Below, in pieces: positions 1 to 6,724 of a stretch of DNA of 8,389 nt; position 1 is the first letter of the stretch, and the number at the start of each line of letters is the position of its first letter. Made by a program: the position numbers and the translations under genes. A model generated the notes under the pieces. The model saw only the letters and a list, made by a program, of their open reading frames with translations. It ran no database searches and was not told the DNA's origin. Origin of the DNA: Bacteroidota bacterium (GTDB taxonomy: Bacteria; Bacteroidota; Bacteroidia; Flavobacteriales_F; PHOS-HE28); contig JAEYYE010000353.1 of assembly GCA_023430945.1 (NCBI GenBank), positions 1-8,389 on the forward strand. The letters are read 5' to 3'.

Positions 1-2730
1 GGCGAGCAGATCATGCAAAAGGTCGCCATGCGAGCGGAACGGATCGGGATCGGCGGGATCCCATTCACGCGGCGCCTCGAAACGCACAGCGATCGGTGAT
101 CCTGCGCTTCCATGGGAAACCTCTTTCAGGAATGCCATTTCCGAGGATCGGCGCTTCTTCCATGGCCCGGTGCGTTCACCATGGATCAGGCGATCGCCGG
201 CGTTCTCTTCCATGAAACGGAGCAGTTCACGCGTGATGCCATCGGCACCGTATTCGTGCACTTTCGCATAAAGCCGCTGTTCGGGCCGCGTGAAGGCCAC
301 GTAGAGCAGATCGAGCGAATCGAGAACGGAGAGCGCTGCTTCCTCCTCCAATTCCGGAAGTTCAAGTTCGCGAAGCGCCTTGCCGCTGCGCACCAGGGCA
401 ACGTTCAATTCAGGTACCGCATCACCCGGTTCGATCCAGATCCTGTCGCCGAGATCACCCTTGCTGCTCATGCACGTGTTGGGCACGATCACCACCGGGA
501 ATTGCAGGCCTTTCGATCGGTGTATGGTCATCACCTGTATGGCCTGTCCGTTGTCCGGTGGATCAACGCTGCGGTTCTCTCCGGCACGTTCCCAATGTTC
601 GAGGAAACCGCCGATGTCCTGCCCGTGATCCGTGCTCCACGTGAACGCTTCATCGATCAGGGTGAGCAATTGAGCATCTGCCGATGGCTGCAGCCCAAGC
701 GCATGTGCGAGTTCGCCGATCAGGGCTGAAAGCGTGGTGCGCAACCGGGGCGATCCCTTCTCTTTCAACCATGATCGCAGCAGGGCGAGCGGATCGGGAA
801 GTTCTTCGCCTTCCACGCCAAGACCGATCTCGGTGGCTTCTTTTTCCGCGGAAACGATCGCCCGGTATTGCGCGATCCGCGCGGCCGCTTCCGGATCGGC
901 GGTGTGCAGGAAGCGGAGCATGTCGATCAGCAATTCGATCACCGGATCGCCGGAAAGCTGAAGTCCGTCCGGTGAGACCACCGCATGGCCGCTTGCGACC
1001 AATTCGGCGGCGATGGTGCGGCCAAGGCTGCGGCTGCGCACGAGCACAGCGATATCCCCGGGGGCGAACCCATCTTCGATCGAATCCTTCACAGCCTGGA
1101 GCGTGAAGCGTACCATTTCGGAAGTACGTTCCTCGCCTGTGATCTCCTTTGGAAGTTTCTCGATCCACACCAACCCTGGATCTTGCTTGATCACCAGTTG
1201 TTCATGATCGGCGTACACCGGTCGAAGATGTTCGGGCAGCTGCTGTTCCAGCGCCGCGAAAAGGTTATTGTTGAATTCGATGATCGTGCCTGCGGACCGG
1301 TAGTTGTGCTCCAGCCGATCGGTGTGGCGGAAATTGCGGACCAGCGTACGTTCGCGTTCCTCCGCGATCGGATCATCGGTGCGGCCGAAAAGCCTCGGCA
1401 ATTCCACGAAGAGCCGAACTTCGCCGTTGCGCCAGCGGTAGATCGCCTGTTTCGCATCGCCCACCAGCAGCGCCGATCCGCCGGAACCGAGCGCATTGTC
1501 GATCAGTGGCAGCAGCGCGTTCCATTGCTGCAGGCTGGTGTCCTGGAACTCATCGATCAGGAAATGGCGGTAGCGCTCGCCGAGCCGCTCGAAGATGAAC
1601 GGCACGGGTTCATCCATCACCACCTGTGAGACCTTGCGCGTGAGATCGCTGAAGAAAGCGACCGCATCGCCTTGCTTCACTTGCTCGAGGCGAAGGTCGA
1701 GTTCATGCAACGCGAACGCGGGAAGCAGTTCTCGGGCCACCGCGCGCCGCACCACATAACGGCGATGATCTTCCTCGCGAAGCTGCTCGGCCTTGTCGTA
1801 GATCTTCAGTAGTTCACCGGAAATGGAATGGATCGAGCTGATCACTGCGGGTGCGGCCTTCCCTGAGTTCCATTTGCCTGTTTCGATCGTCTTCAGCGTG
1901 TTCGATCCCGGTGGATCCCACAGGTCGCTGAAAGCGGAAAGTTTCCTGAAATAGCTGTAGATCCCGTTCTTTCCGTAGGAAAGATCCTCTGGTGCGACGC
2001 CGGCTTCCTCCAGAACGAGCAGTGCCTGCTTCCCCAGATCGTTCACTTTCCGGCGCAGGATCACTTCTTCCGATCGCAAGCGATCGGCCAGTGGCTTCAA
2101 TTGTCCTGGCGGGAACTTCCGCAATTCCTGCAGGGGCGCGATCGAACTTTCCTTGGAAAGTTCGCAACTGAGCTCTTTCAGCGGGCGTTCGGGATCCCAC
2201 TTGCGTTCGTCGTGGAGCAGCTGCAGACAGACCTCGGTGAGCAATGTGGTGATCCGTTCATCAACGCCCACTTCGGCGATCAGCTTGTCCACGGCGAGGT
2301 CGCGGTAATATTCCTCCTCCGTGGTCATGTGCAGATCATGGTCGAGCTGCAGATCGCGCGCGAATGGGCGCACCACTTTCCGCGTGAACCCATCGATCGT
2401 GCCGATCGCCACATCGGACCAATGGTGGAGCATATGCTCCAGGCAGACGTTCGCGCGGTGGGCGATCACCGCGCGATCCACATTGGCCACGGCCACCAGA
2501 TGTTCCATCACGTTGGCGATCCGCGCGTCGTGCGCCTCATCGCGCGCGAGCTCCTTCAGGTAATCGATCACGCGCTCCTTCATTTCGCCTGCGGCCTTGT
2601 TGGTGAAGGTGAGGGCGAGCACCTGGCGGTACGCCGATGGCTCCCCGCCTGCGAGGCAAAGACCGAGATAATGCTTCACCAGGGCGTGTGTTTTCCCCGC
2701 GCCGGCCGAGCTATGAAGTACCTGGAACAT
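1..2730 (-). CDS. UvrD/RecB-superfamily DNA helicase, AddA/RecB-like (C-terminus beyond left edge)
   Basis: This frame runs without a stop from an ATG at 2728-2730 to the window edge, giving 910 codons. It carries the SF1A helicase motifs in order: Walker A HSSAGAGKT (residues 6-14), motif Ia TFTNKAAGEM (41-50), Walker B with DEFQD at 393-397, motif III GDAKQAIYRW (424-433), motif IV NYRS (476-479), motif V TIHRSKGLQF (about 735-744) and motif VI YVAFTR (810-815, with the putative arginine finger R815). The large insertions between motifs and the N-terminal order match AddA/RecB helicase-nucleases rather than short UvrD or Rep. Family members unwind DNA ends using ATP in double-strand break repair. 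A C-terminal PD-(D/E)XK nuclease domain would lie left of base 1 and cannot be checked, nor can an AddB-like partner. The gene is divergent from the MbnP-like gene, with a 114 bp gap. There is no clear Shine-Dalgarno; Walker A starting at residue 6 supports this start. The helicase call is firm; assignment to AddA versus another RecB-like helicase is inferred. Confidence 0.93.
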   Translation of the reverse strand, partial: MFQVLHSSAGAGKTHALVKHYLGLCLAGGEPSAYRQVLALTFTNKAAGEMKERVIDYLKELARDEAHDARIANVMEHLVAVANVDRAVIAHRANVCLEHMLHHWSDVAIGTIDGFTRKVVRPFARDLQLDHDLHMTTEEEYYRDLAVDKLIAEVGVDERITTLLTEVCLQLLHDERKWDPERPLKELSCELSKESSIAPLQELRKFPPGQLKPLADRLRSEEVILRRKVNDLGKQALLVLEEAGVAPEDLSYGKNGIYSYFRKLSAFSDLWDPPGSNTLKTIETGKWNSGKAAPAVISSIHSISGELLKIYDKAEQLREEDHRRYVVRRAVARELLPAFALHELDLRLEQVKQGDAVAFFSDLTRKVSQVVMDEPVPFIFERLGERYRHFLIDEFQDTSLQQWNALLPLIDNALGSGGSALLVGDAKQAIYRWRNGEVRLFVELPRLFGRTDDPIAEERERTLVRNFRHTDRLEHNYRSAGTIIEFNNNLFAALEQQLPEHLRPVYADHEQLVIKQDPGLVWIEKLPKEITGEERTSEMVRFTLQAVKDSIEDGFAPGDIAVLVRSRSLGRTIAAELVASGHAVVSPDGLQLSGDPVIELLIDMLRFLHTADPEAAARIAQYRAIVSAEKEATEIGLGVEGEELPDPLALLRSWLKEKGSPRLRTTLSALIGELAHALGLQPSADAQLLTLIDEAFTWSTDHGQDIGGFLEHWERAGENRSVDPPDNGQAIQVMTIHRSKGLQFPVVIVPNTCMSSKGDLGDRIWIEPGDAVPELNVALVRSGKALRELELPELEEEAALSVLDSLDLLYVAFTRPEQRLYAKVHEYGADGITRELLRFMEENAGDRLIHGERTGPWKKRRSSEMAFLKEVSHGSAGSPIAVRFEAPREWDPADPDPFRSHGDLLHDLLA

Positions 2731-2736
2731 TGTTGC

Positions 2737-2744
2737 CGAAGATA
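2737..2744 (-). promoter_or_regulatory. Candidate Bacteroidota -7 element (TATCTTCG) of the helicase gene
   Basis: Read on the minus strand, TATCTTCG matches 7 of 8 positions (6 of the 6 to 5 fixed ones except one) of a TAnnTTTG-like -7 element, with C in place of the third T. It ends only 6 nt before the helicase ATG, so transcription from it would give a nearly leaderless mRNA. No clean TTG -33 element is seen at the usual spacing; a CTG lies in roughly the right place. The assignment rests on one short motif and its position. Confidence 0.4.
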
Positions 2745-2805
2745 GTTTCCAGCGACCGGCCGTGCCAGTACCATCAGCGGGGGAACGCAGCAACTTATCA
2801 ACGCT

Positions 2806-2813
2806 TAAATTCG
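2806..2813 (+). promoter_or_regulatory. Possible -7 element (TAAATTCG) upstream of the MbnP-like gene
   Basis: TAAATTCG agrees with the Bacteroidota -7 consensus TAnnTTTG at all fixed positions but one, and lies 31 nt before the ATG at 2845 in a locally AT-rich patch. No TTG is found at the expected upstream distance, so the call is weak. A similar TTAAATTC occurs again just ahead of the next gene in the pair. Confidence 0.25.
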
Positions 2814-2844
2814 TTGCACGTAACCAACGTCGACCACCGATCAG

Positions 2845-3600
2845 ATGTCCGTTCTCAGATTTATCATTCTGGCCACCTCCGGCGCTTTGCTTCTGTCTTC
2901 CTGCCACAAGGATCCGGCGGTGGCGCCGCAGGGTGATGGTTGGGTGCGCCTGCAGATGATCCCCGAATGGGAGGGTGCGCCCTTCCAGGCGTTCACCGAA
3001 CAGCAGAACATCTCTGGTTATCGTGTTCAGGTGGAATTGGTGCGGTTCTACCTGAGCAACATCAGGCTTATCCAGGGATCGGGTTATTCGCAGTTGACCG
3101 AAGTGAACCTTTTCGACCTCACGAACGGCCCGATCGAAATGATCCTGCCGGCTGACGGTGGGAATTGGAGCGGCCTCAACATGGGGCTCGGCGTAACGGA
3201 ACAGTTGAACCATTCCGATCCGGTGCTGTACGCTAACGATCATCCATTGAGCGCTTCCAACGGCATGCATTGGGATTGGACCATGGGCTACATCTTCACC
3301 AAATTCGAAGGCCGGCATGATACGATCCCCGGCAGCAACGGCGCCTTCCCGAACACTTTCTCGATCCATACCGGTTTCGATACGGCCTACGTGAACATCG
3401 ATCTGCAACCTTCACTGCCGATCCAGGTGGTGGATGGAGATACCACCACCATCACCGTGCGCGTGGCGATCGACAGTTTCTTCCATAGCGACGAAGGCGG
3501 AACGATCGACCTTGCGGACGAATACCTTTCACACGGAATGAACGTTCCACTGTCGATGAAACTGAGCCGGAATGTTGCCGAAAGCTTCACGATCGATTGA
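2845..3600 (+). CDS. MbnP-like lipoprotein, putative copper-binding partner of the dihaem enzyme
   Basis: This 251-residue protein starts with a lipoprotein signal peptide whose lipobox LSSC puts the lipidated cysteine at C20. The residues after it (HKDPAV) have no strong acidic cluster, so a periplasm-facing location is more likely than surface exposure. The mature part resembles the MbnP family: an N-terminal strand with GWVRLQM (32-38), the typical FYLSNIRL (68-75), and the Trp-rich MHWDWTMGYIF (141-151), followed by H175 in SIHTGFD. In characterised MbnP, and in related CorA/MopE proteins, a Trp is oxidised to kynurenine and helps bind copper. Candidate Trp here are W33, W42, W108, W143 and W145; which one, if any, is modified cannot be told from sequence. 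The gene ends 62 bp before the ATG of a MauG/MbnH-like dihaem enzyme, the expected partner, so the two are probably co-transcribed. No Shine-Dalgarno is evident. Family membership comes from recognised motifs, not a search. Confidence 0.82.
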   Translation: MSVLRFIILATSGALLLSSCHKDPAVAPQGDGWVRLQMIPEWEGAPFQAFTEQQNISGYRVQVELVRFYLSNIRLIQGSGYSQLTEVNLFDLTNGPIEMILPADGGNWSGLNMGLGVTEQLNHSDPVLYANDHPLSASNGMHWDWTMGYIFTKFEGRHDTIPGSNGAFPNTFSIHTGFDTAYVNIDLQPSLPIQVVDGDTTTITVRVAIDSFFHSDEGGTIDLADEYLSHGMNVPLSMKLSRNVAESFTID

Positions 3601-3662
3601 AATTTCGGTCTGGTGGATCCGATCTTTTTCATTAAATTCATGGGCCTGAAAAAAGGGTGGGG

Positions 3663-4793
3663 ATGAAGCGGAAATGGGTTGGATATGGTCTTGTGCTCCT
3701 GGCGATCTTCACCTTGAACGCATGCCGCCGTCCCGATCCGCCTGAAGTACCCCAACCGGTGCCTGGTGGCGGCTCGGCGCAATTCCCGCCGCCCACGCCC
3801 TACGATCTGCAGATCCCTTCCAACATGCCGCCCATGTTGATCCCGCCGGACAATCCGCTCACGGTGGAAGGAGTGCAGCTCGGAAGGTACCTTTTTTACG
3901 AGGAACGGCTTTCGGGTAACAACACGATGTCCTGCGGCACGTGCCATTCGCCGCAGAACGCTTTTGCCGAAGCGAACCAGTTCAGCACCGGGATCGATGG
4001 GATCCAGGGCAACCGCAACTCCATGGCGCTGATCAATCTGGGTTGGGAAACCAGCTTTTTCTGGGATGGCCGTGCGGCAACGCTGGAAGAACAGGTGCTT
4101 CAGCCGGTGACCAACCCGATCGAAATGCACGATACGTGGCCGAACGTGGTGTACAAGCTTCAGAGCGATCCGGCCTACGAGGAACTTTTCGGCAAGGCGT
4201 TCGGTTCGCCCGCTATCGATTCACTGAAGGCGGCCAAGGCGCTCGCGCAATTCCTGCGCATCATGATCAGTGCGAATTCGAAGTTCGACAAGTTCATGCG
4301 CGGCGAGACCCAACTGGAGCCGGAGGAGGCGCTCGGTTTCCAGCTTACGCAGATGGAAGGCGGCGATCCCGCGTTCGGCCAGGGCGGACAGCTGGGTGCG
4401 GATTGTTTCCACTGTCATCCGCATGGCGGGGGGCGATTCACCGATGGGATCTTCCGCAACAACGGGCTGGACAGTGAATTTTCCGATCCGGGAAGGGGCG
4501 GGGTGACCGGGCTTCCGCAGGACATGGGAAAGTTCAAGACACCGACGTTGCGCAACGTGGCCCTTTCAGCGCCATACATGCACGATGGCCGTTTCCAGAC
4601 CCTGGAGGAAGTGATCGGGCATTATGATTCCGGCGGACAACCTTCGCCCACGATCGATCCGAACATGAAATTCACCCAGGGCGGGCTCCAGCTCACGGCG
4701 CAGAAGAAAGCGCAGTTGCTCGCATTCCTGAACACGCTCACCGATACGGATTTCATCACCGATGAGCGTTTCCAGGATCCGGGCCCGCCATAG
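3663..4793 (+). CDS. Dihaem cytochrome c peroxidase/MauG family lipoprotein, MbnH-like
   Basis: This 376-residue protein begins at ATG 3663 and has a lipoprotein-type signal ending LNAC (lipidated C21). Two c-type haem sites are present: CGTCH at 91-95 and CFHCH at 248-252. FFWDGRA (132-138) contains W134, which corresponds to the inter-haem Trp of bacterial dihaem peroxidases. Near the C-terminus, TPTLRNVALSAPYMHDGRF (293-311) and LEEVIGHY (314-321) are standard for the family. However, Tyr321 sits where classical CcpA enzymes have the axial Met of the electron-transfer haem; His/Tyr ligation is the mark of MauG and MbnH, which oxidise protein Trp rather than simply reduce peroxide. With the MbnP-like gene directly upstream, the inferred job is Trp oxidation in that partner using peroxide or oxygen at the periplasmic face. 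A GTG at 3657 in frame is an alternative start adding two residues; the ATG is preferred because a purine-rich stretch precedes it. A simple peroxidase role cannot be excluded. Confidence 0.9.
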   Translation: MKRKWVGYGLVLLAIFTLNACRRPDPPEVPQPVPGGGSAQFPPPTPYDLQIPSNMPPMLIPPDNPLTVEGVQLGRYLFYEERLSGNNTMSCGTCHSPQNAFAEANQFSTGIDGIQGNRNSMALINLGWETSFFWDGRAATLEEQVLQPVTNPIEMHDTWPNVVYKLQSDPAYEELFGKAFGSPAIDSLKAAKALAQFLRIMISANSKFDKFMRGETQLEPEEALGFQLTQMEGGDPAFGQGGQLGADCFHCHPHGGGRFTDGIFRNNGLDSEFSDPGRGGVTGLPQDMGKFKTPTLRNVALSAPYMHDGRFQTLEEVIGHYDSGGQPSPTIDPNMKFTQGGLQLTAQKKAQLLAFLNTLTDTDFITDERFQDPGPP

Positions 4794-4801
4794 TCCCGAT
4801 C

Positions 4802-4834
4802 CCGCCCGGCCTGAAGCCTGAAACCTTCGGGCGG
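4802..4834 (+). terminator. Weak hairpin after the dihaem enzyme gene
   Basis: CCGCCCG (4802-4808) is complementary to CGGGCGG (4828-4834), giving a 7 bp GC stem with a 19 nt loop, starting 9 nt after the stop codon. It is followed by CCTTTCG rather than a proper T-run. It could end the two-gene transcript or be a mild attenuator. Confidence 0.4.
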
Positions 4835-5069
4835 CCTTTCGCGTATATCTCATGGACCTTTTACTGGAAGCCATGAGAAGACAATGCGTACACCCCGATC
4901 GGCCCATGCTGAGGCCAGGCCTGCGATCGATCCTGAAGGAACAGGCGATCAGCGCACGCAGAAGCGAACCCGGCGAACCCCCGTTGCGTATGACCATGTC
5001 GATCCGGTCCGCACCGGTCTCATTCAACTTCCACCGGTAAGCCAAGCTCCATCCCCCAACGTGCTTCAC
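4835..5069 (+). other. Leader region without a convincing gene, upstream of the PD40 protein
   Basis: Between the hairpin after the dihaem enzyme and the PD40 gene start there is no recognisable gene. A 62-codon open frame at 4852-5040 encodes an Arg-rich peptide with no known motif. The frame of the PD40 gene is also open back to ATG 4884, but that extension would bury the signal peptide. A weak TATATCTC at 4844-4851 might be a promoter element. Three CCGGT copies occur at 5004, 5014 and 5034. The stretch most likely holds the PD40 gene's promoter and 5' leader. Confidence 0.5.
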
Positions 5070-6665
5070 ATGCGTATCATCGTGATAGGTCTGGCGGCGC
5101 TCTGCGCCTCGAATCCAATATCCGCCCAGAAAGGTTTCAAGGCCATGCACCACAAGATGCATGATCAGGCGAAGAACCTGCTGGAGGCCGAGGAGTATGA
5201 AGAAGCGGCGAAGCTTTATAAGAGGCTTGTACCGATCGATACCGCGTTCGCACAGGTGGCCTATGAATACGGGCTCTGTCTGGCCAACATTCCCGAATAT
5301 CGGGAGCGGTCGGTGCCCTATTTCGAGCGGGCGGTGCGCCATGATCACACGGAAGCCTACCTGCAGCTCGGTCTGGCGCGGCACTGGCAGCACCGGTTCA
5401 CCGAAGCGATCGAATTGATGGAGCGGTACAAGCAACTGAACGTGCGTGACGTGAAGGATCTCGAAGTGGACCGATCGATCGCGATGAGCCGCAATGCCAG
5501 GGAACTGGTGAAGGAACCCGTGGATGTGAAGATCAGGAACATGGGCGCCGTGATCAATTCGACCGCACACGATTATTGTCCGCTGGTGACAGCCGATGGA
5601 AATACCATGTACTTCACTTCACGGCGCGCAGGTGCCCGCGGTGGAATGAAGGATGCGACAGGACAATACCTCGAGGACATCTATGTGGCGCGCCAGATCG
5701 ATGGTGTGTGGACACAGGCGATCAACGCCGGACCGGTGCTCAACTCGGTTCATAACCATGACGCCACAGTGGGATTGGCGCCCGATGGAAGTTCAATGAT
5801 CATCTACCGATCGAGCAAGGACCTTGCTTCAGGCGATCTGTACGAAGCACGTGCGCATGCGATGCAGTGGCAGGCACCAACGCTCATGACCGATAAGATC
5901 AATTCAAAGTACCATGAACCCAGCGCCAGCATTGCACCTGGCGGCGATGAGATCTACTTCTCCTCCGATCGGCCGGGAGGTTTTGGTGGCCGCGATCTGT
6001 ACCGGATCCGCCGATTGCCGAACGGTGAATGGAGCCAGCCGTTGAATCTTGGATCTACCGTGAACACGATCCATGATGAAGATGCGCCGTTCATGCACAG
6101 CGATGGCACCACACTATTCTTTAGTTCGAACGGCCACAACACGATGGGCGGCTACGACATTTTCAAAGCCGTTCTGGTCGATCCATTCATGAACGGCTGG
6201 AACAAACCAGATAACCTCGGTTATCCGCTCAACACGGTGAACGACGATATCTATTTCTCGCTTAGCGACGATGGTTTCACCGGCTATTTCTCCTCGCAAC
6301 GGCAGAACGGGATCGGCATGCAGGACATCTATCAGATCACCTTCCCAGGCAGCCAGCTCGATCACGTTTTCGTGCGCGGACTTGTCGCCGATGCGAACGA
6401 TGAACCAGTGAAAGCGCGCATCCTGCTCACCGATCCGATCAGTGAAGAGATCATCGGTGTGTACAACACGAACGAGAATACAGGCCGGTTCATGATGCTG
6501 CTCGGCCAGGACCAGCAGTGCACCATGCAGATCGAAGCACGCGGTTTCATCGCGCAGCGGATCGAGATCACCGGCAGGCCGAACATCGATGGCACCCGCG
6601 AAATGATGTTCGATGTGTTGATGCAACCGGAACCCGGCAGGGATCGGATGACGTTGACGGAGTAG
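5070..6665 (+). CDS. Secreted TPR / PD40 beta-propeller / CRD protein, PorE-like but without OmpA domain
   Basis: The chosen start, ATG 5070, gives 531 residues beginning with a signal peptide (MRIIVIGLAALCASNPISAQ, cleavage near residue 20). The next 100 or so residues (about 28-125) are TPR-like helices, for example LLEAEEYEEAAKLYKRL. From about 150 to 425 run PD40/WD40-like blades with recurring (Y/F)FSS motifs: YFTSRR (181), IYRSSKD (245), YFSSDRPGG (296), FFSSNG (350) and YFSSQR (406). Residues 432 to about 520 form a carboxypeptidase-regulatory-like (CRD) beta domain (GLVADANDEPVKARILL). This order matches PorE-type type IX secretion proteins, which continue into an OmpA-like peptidoglycan-binding domain. 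Here the protein stops after the CRD, and a strong terminator follows, so the absence is not a frameshift within the window. Role: probably a periplasmic or envelope scaffold; a link to T9SS is inferred from the family. An upstream in-frame ATG at 4884 is rejected because the signal peptide would then be internal. Confidence 0.88.
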   Translation: MRIIVIGLAALCASNPISAQKGFKAMHHKMHDQAKNLLEAEEYEEAAKLYKRLVPIDTAFAQVAYEYGLCLANIPEYRERSVPYFERAVRHDHTEAYLQLGLARHWQHRFTEAIELMERYKQLNVRDVKDLEVDRSIAMSRNARELVKEPVDVKIRNMGAVINSTAHDYCPLVTADGNTMYFTSRRAGARGGMKDATGQYLEDIYVARQIDGVWTQAINAGPVLNSVHNHDATVGLAPDGSSMIIYRSSKDLASGDLYEARAHAMQWQAPTLMTDKINSKYHEPSASIAPGGDEIYFSSDRPGGFGGRDLYRIRRLPNGEWSQPLNLGSTVNTIHDEDAPFMHSDGTTLFFSSNGHNTMGGYDIFKAVLVDPFMNGWNKPDNLGYPLNTVNDDIYFSLSDDGFTGYFSSQRQNGIGMQDIYQITFPGSQLDHVFVRGLVADANDEPVKARILLTDPISEEIIGVYNTNENTGRFMMLLGQDQQCTMQIEARGFIAQRIEITGRPNIDGTREMMFDVLMQPEPGRDRMTLTE

Positions 6666-6688
6666 GGGGAGTGTGACGAAATTGGAAG

Positions 6689-6711
6689 GCCCGCCGGAAG
6701 GCGGGCTTTTT
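6689..6711 (+). terminator. Strong intrinsic terminator after the PD40 gene
   Basis: GCCCGCC (6689-6695), a GGAA tetraloop and GGCGGGC (6700-6706) form a perfect 7 bp GC stem followed by TTTTT (6707-6711). It starts 24 nt after the PD40 stop and lies between convergent genes. On the minus strand the downstream side reads CTTCCAATTT, with no clean T-run, so it mainly serves the plus-strand transcript. Confidence 0.93.
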
Positions 6712-6724
6712 ACTGGACTGATCC

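Noticed and set aside
985..1629. A 214-codon plus-strand open frame inside the helicase region
   Set aside because: It is antisense to helicase sequence that includes motifs II, III and IV; such long antisense frames are common in GC-rich genes.
2101..2745. A 214-codon plus-strand open frame opposite the helicase N-terminus
   Set aside because: The minus strand encodes Walker A and motif Ia here; the plus-strand product has no recognisable features.
3387..4130. A 247-codon minus-strand open frame across the MbnP/MbnH junction
   Set aside because: It is antisense to two genes with clear signal peptides and a CXXCH motif.
4884..5069. N-terminal extension of the PD40 protein from ATG 4884
   Set aside because: The added 62 residues are Arg/Pro-rich with no motif and would place a good signal peptide in the interior.
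4566..5570. A 334-codon open frame on the minus strand
   Set aside because: It crosses the end of the dihaem enzyme gene, the leader region and the TPR-coding part of the PD40 gene, all well supported on the plus strand; its His/Arg-rich translation shows no domain.
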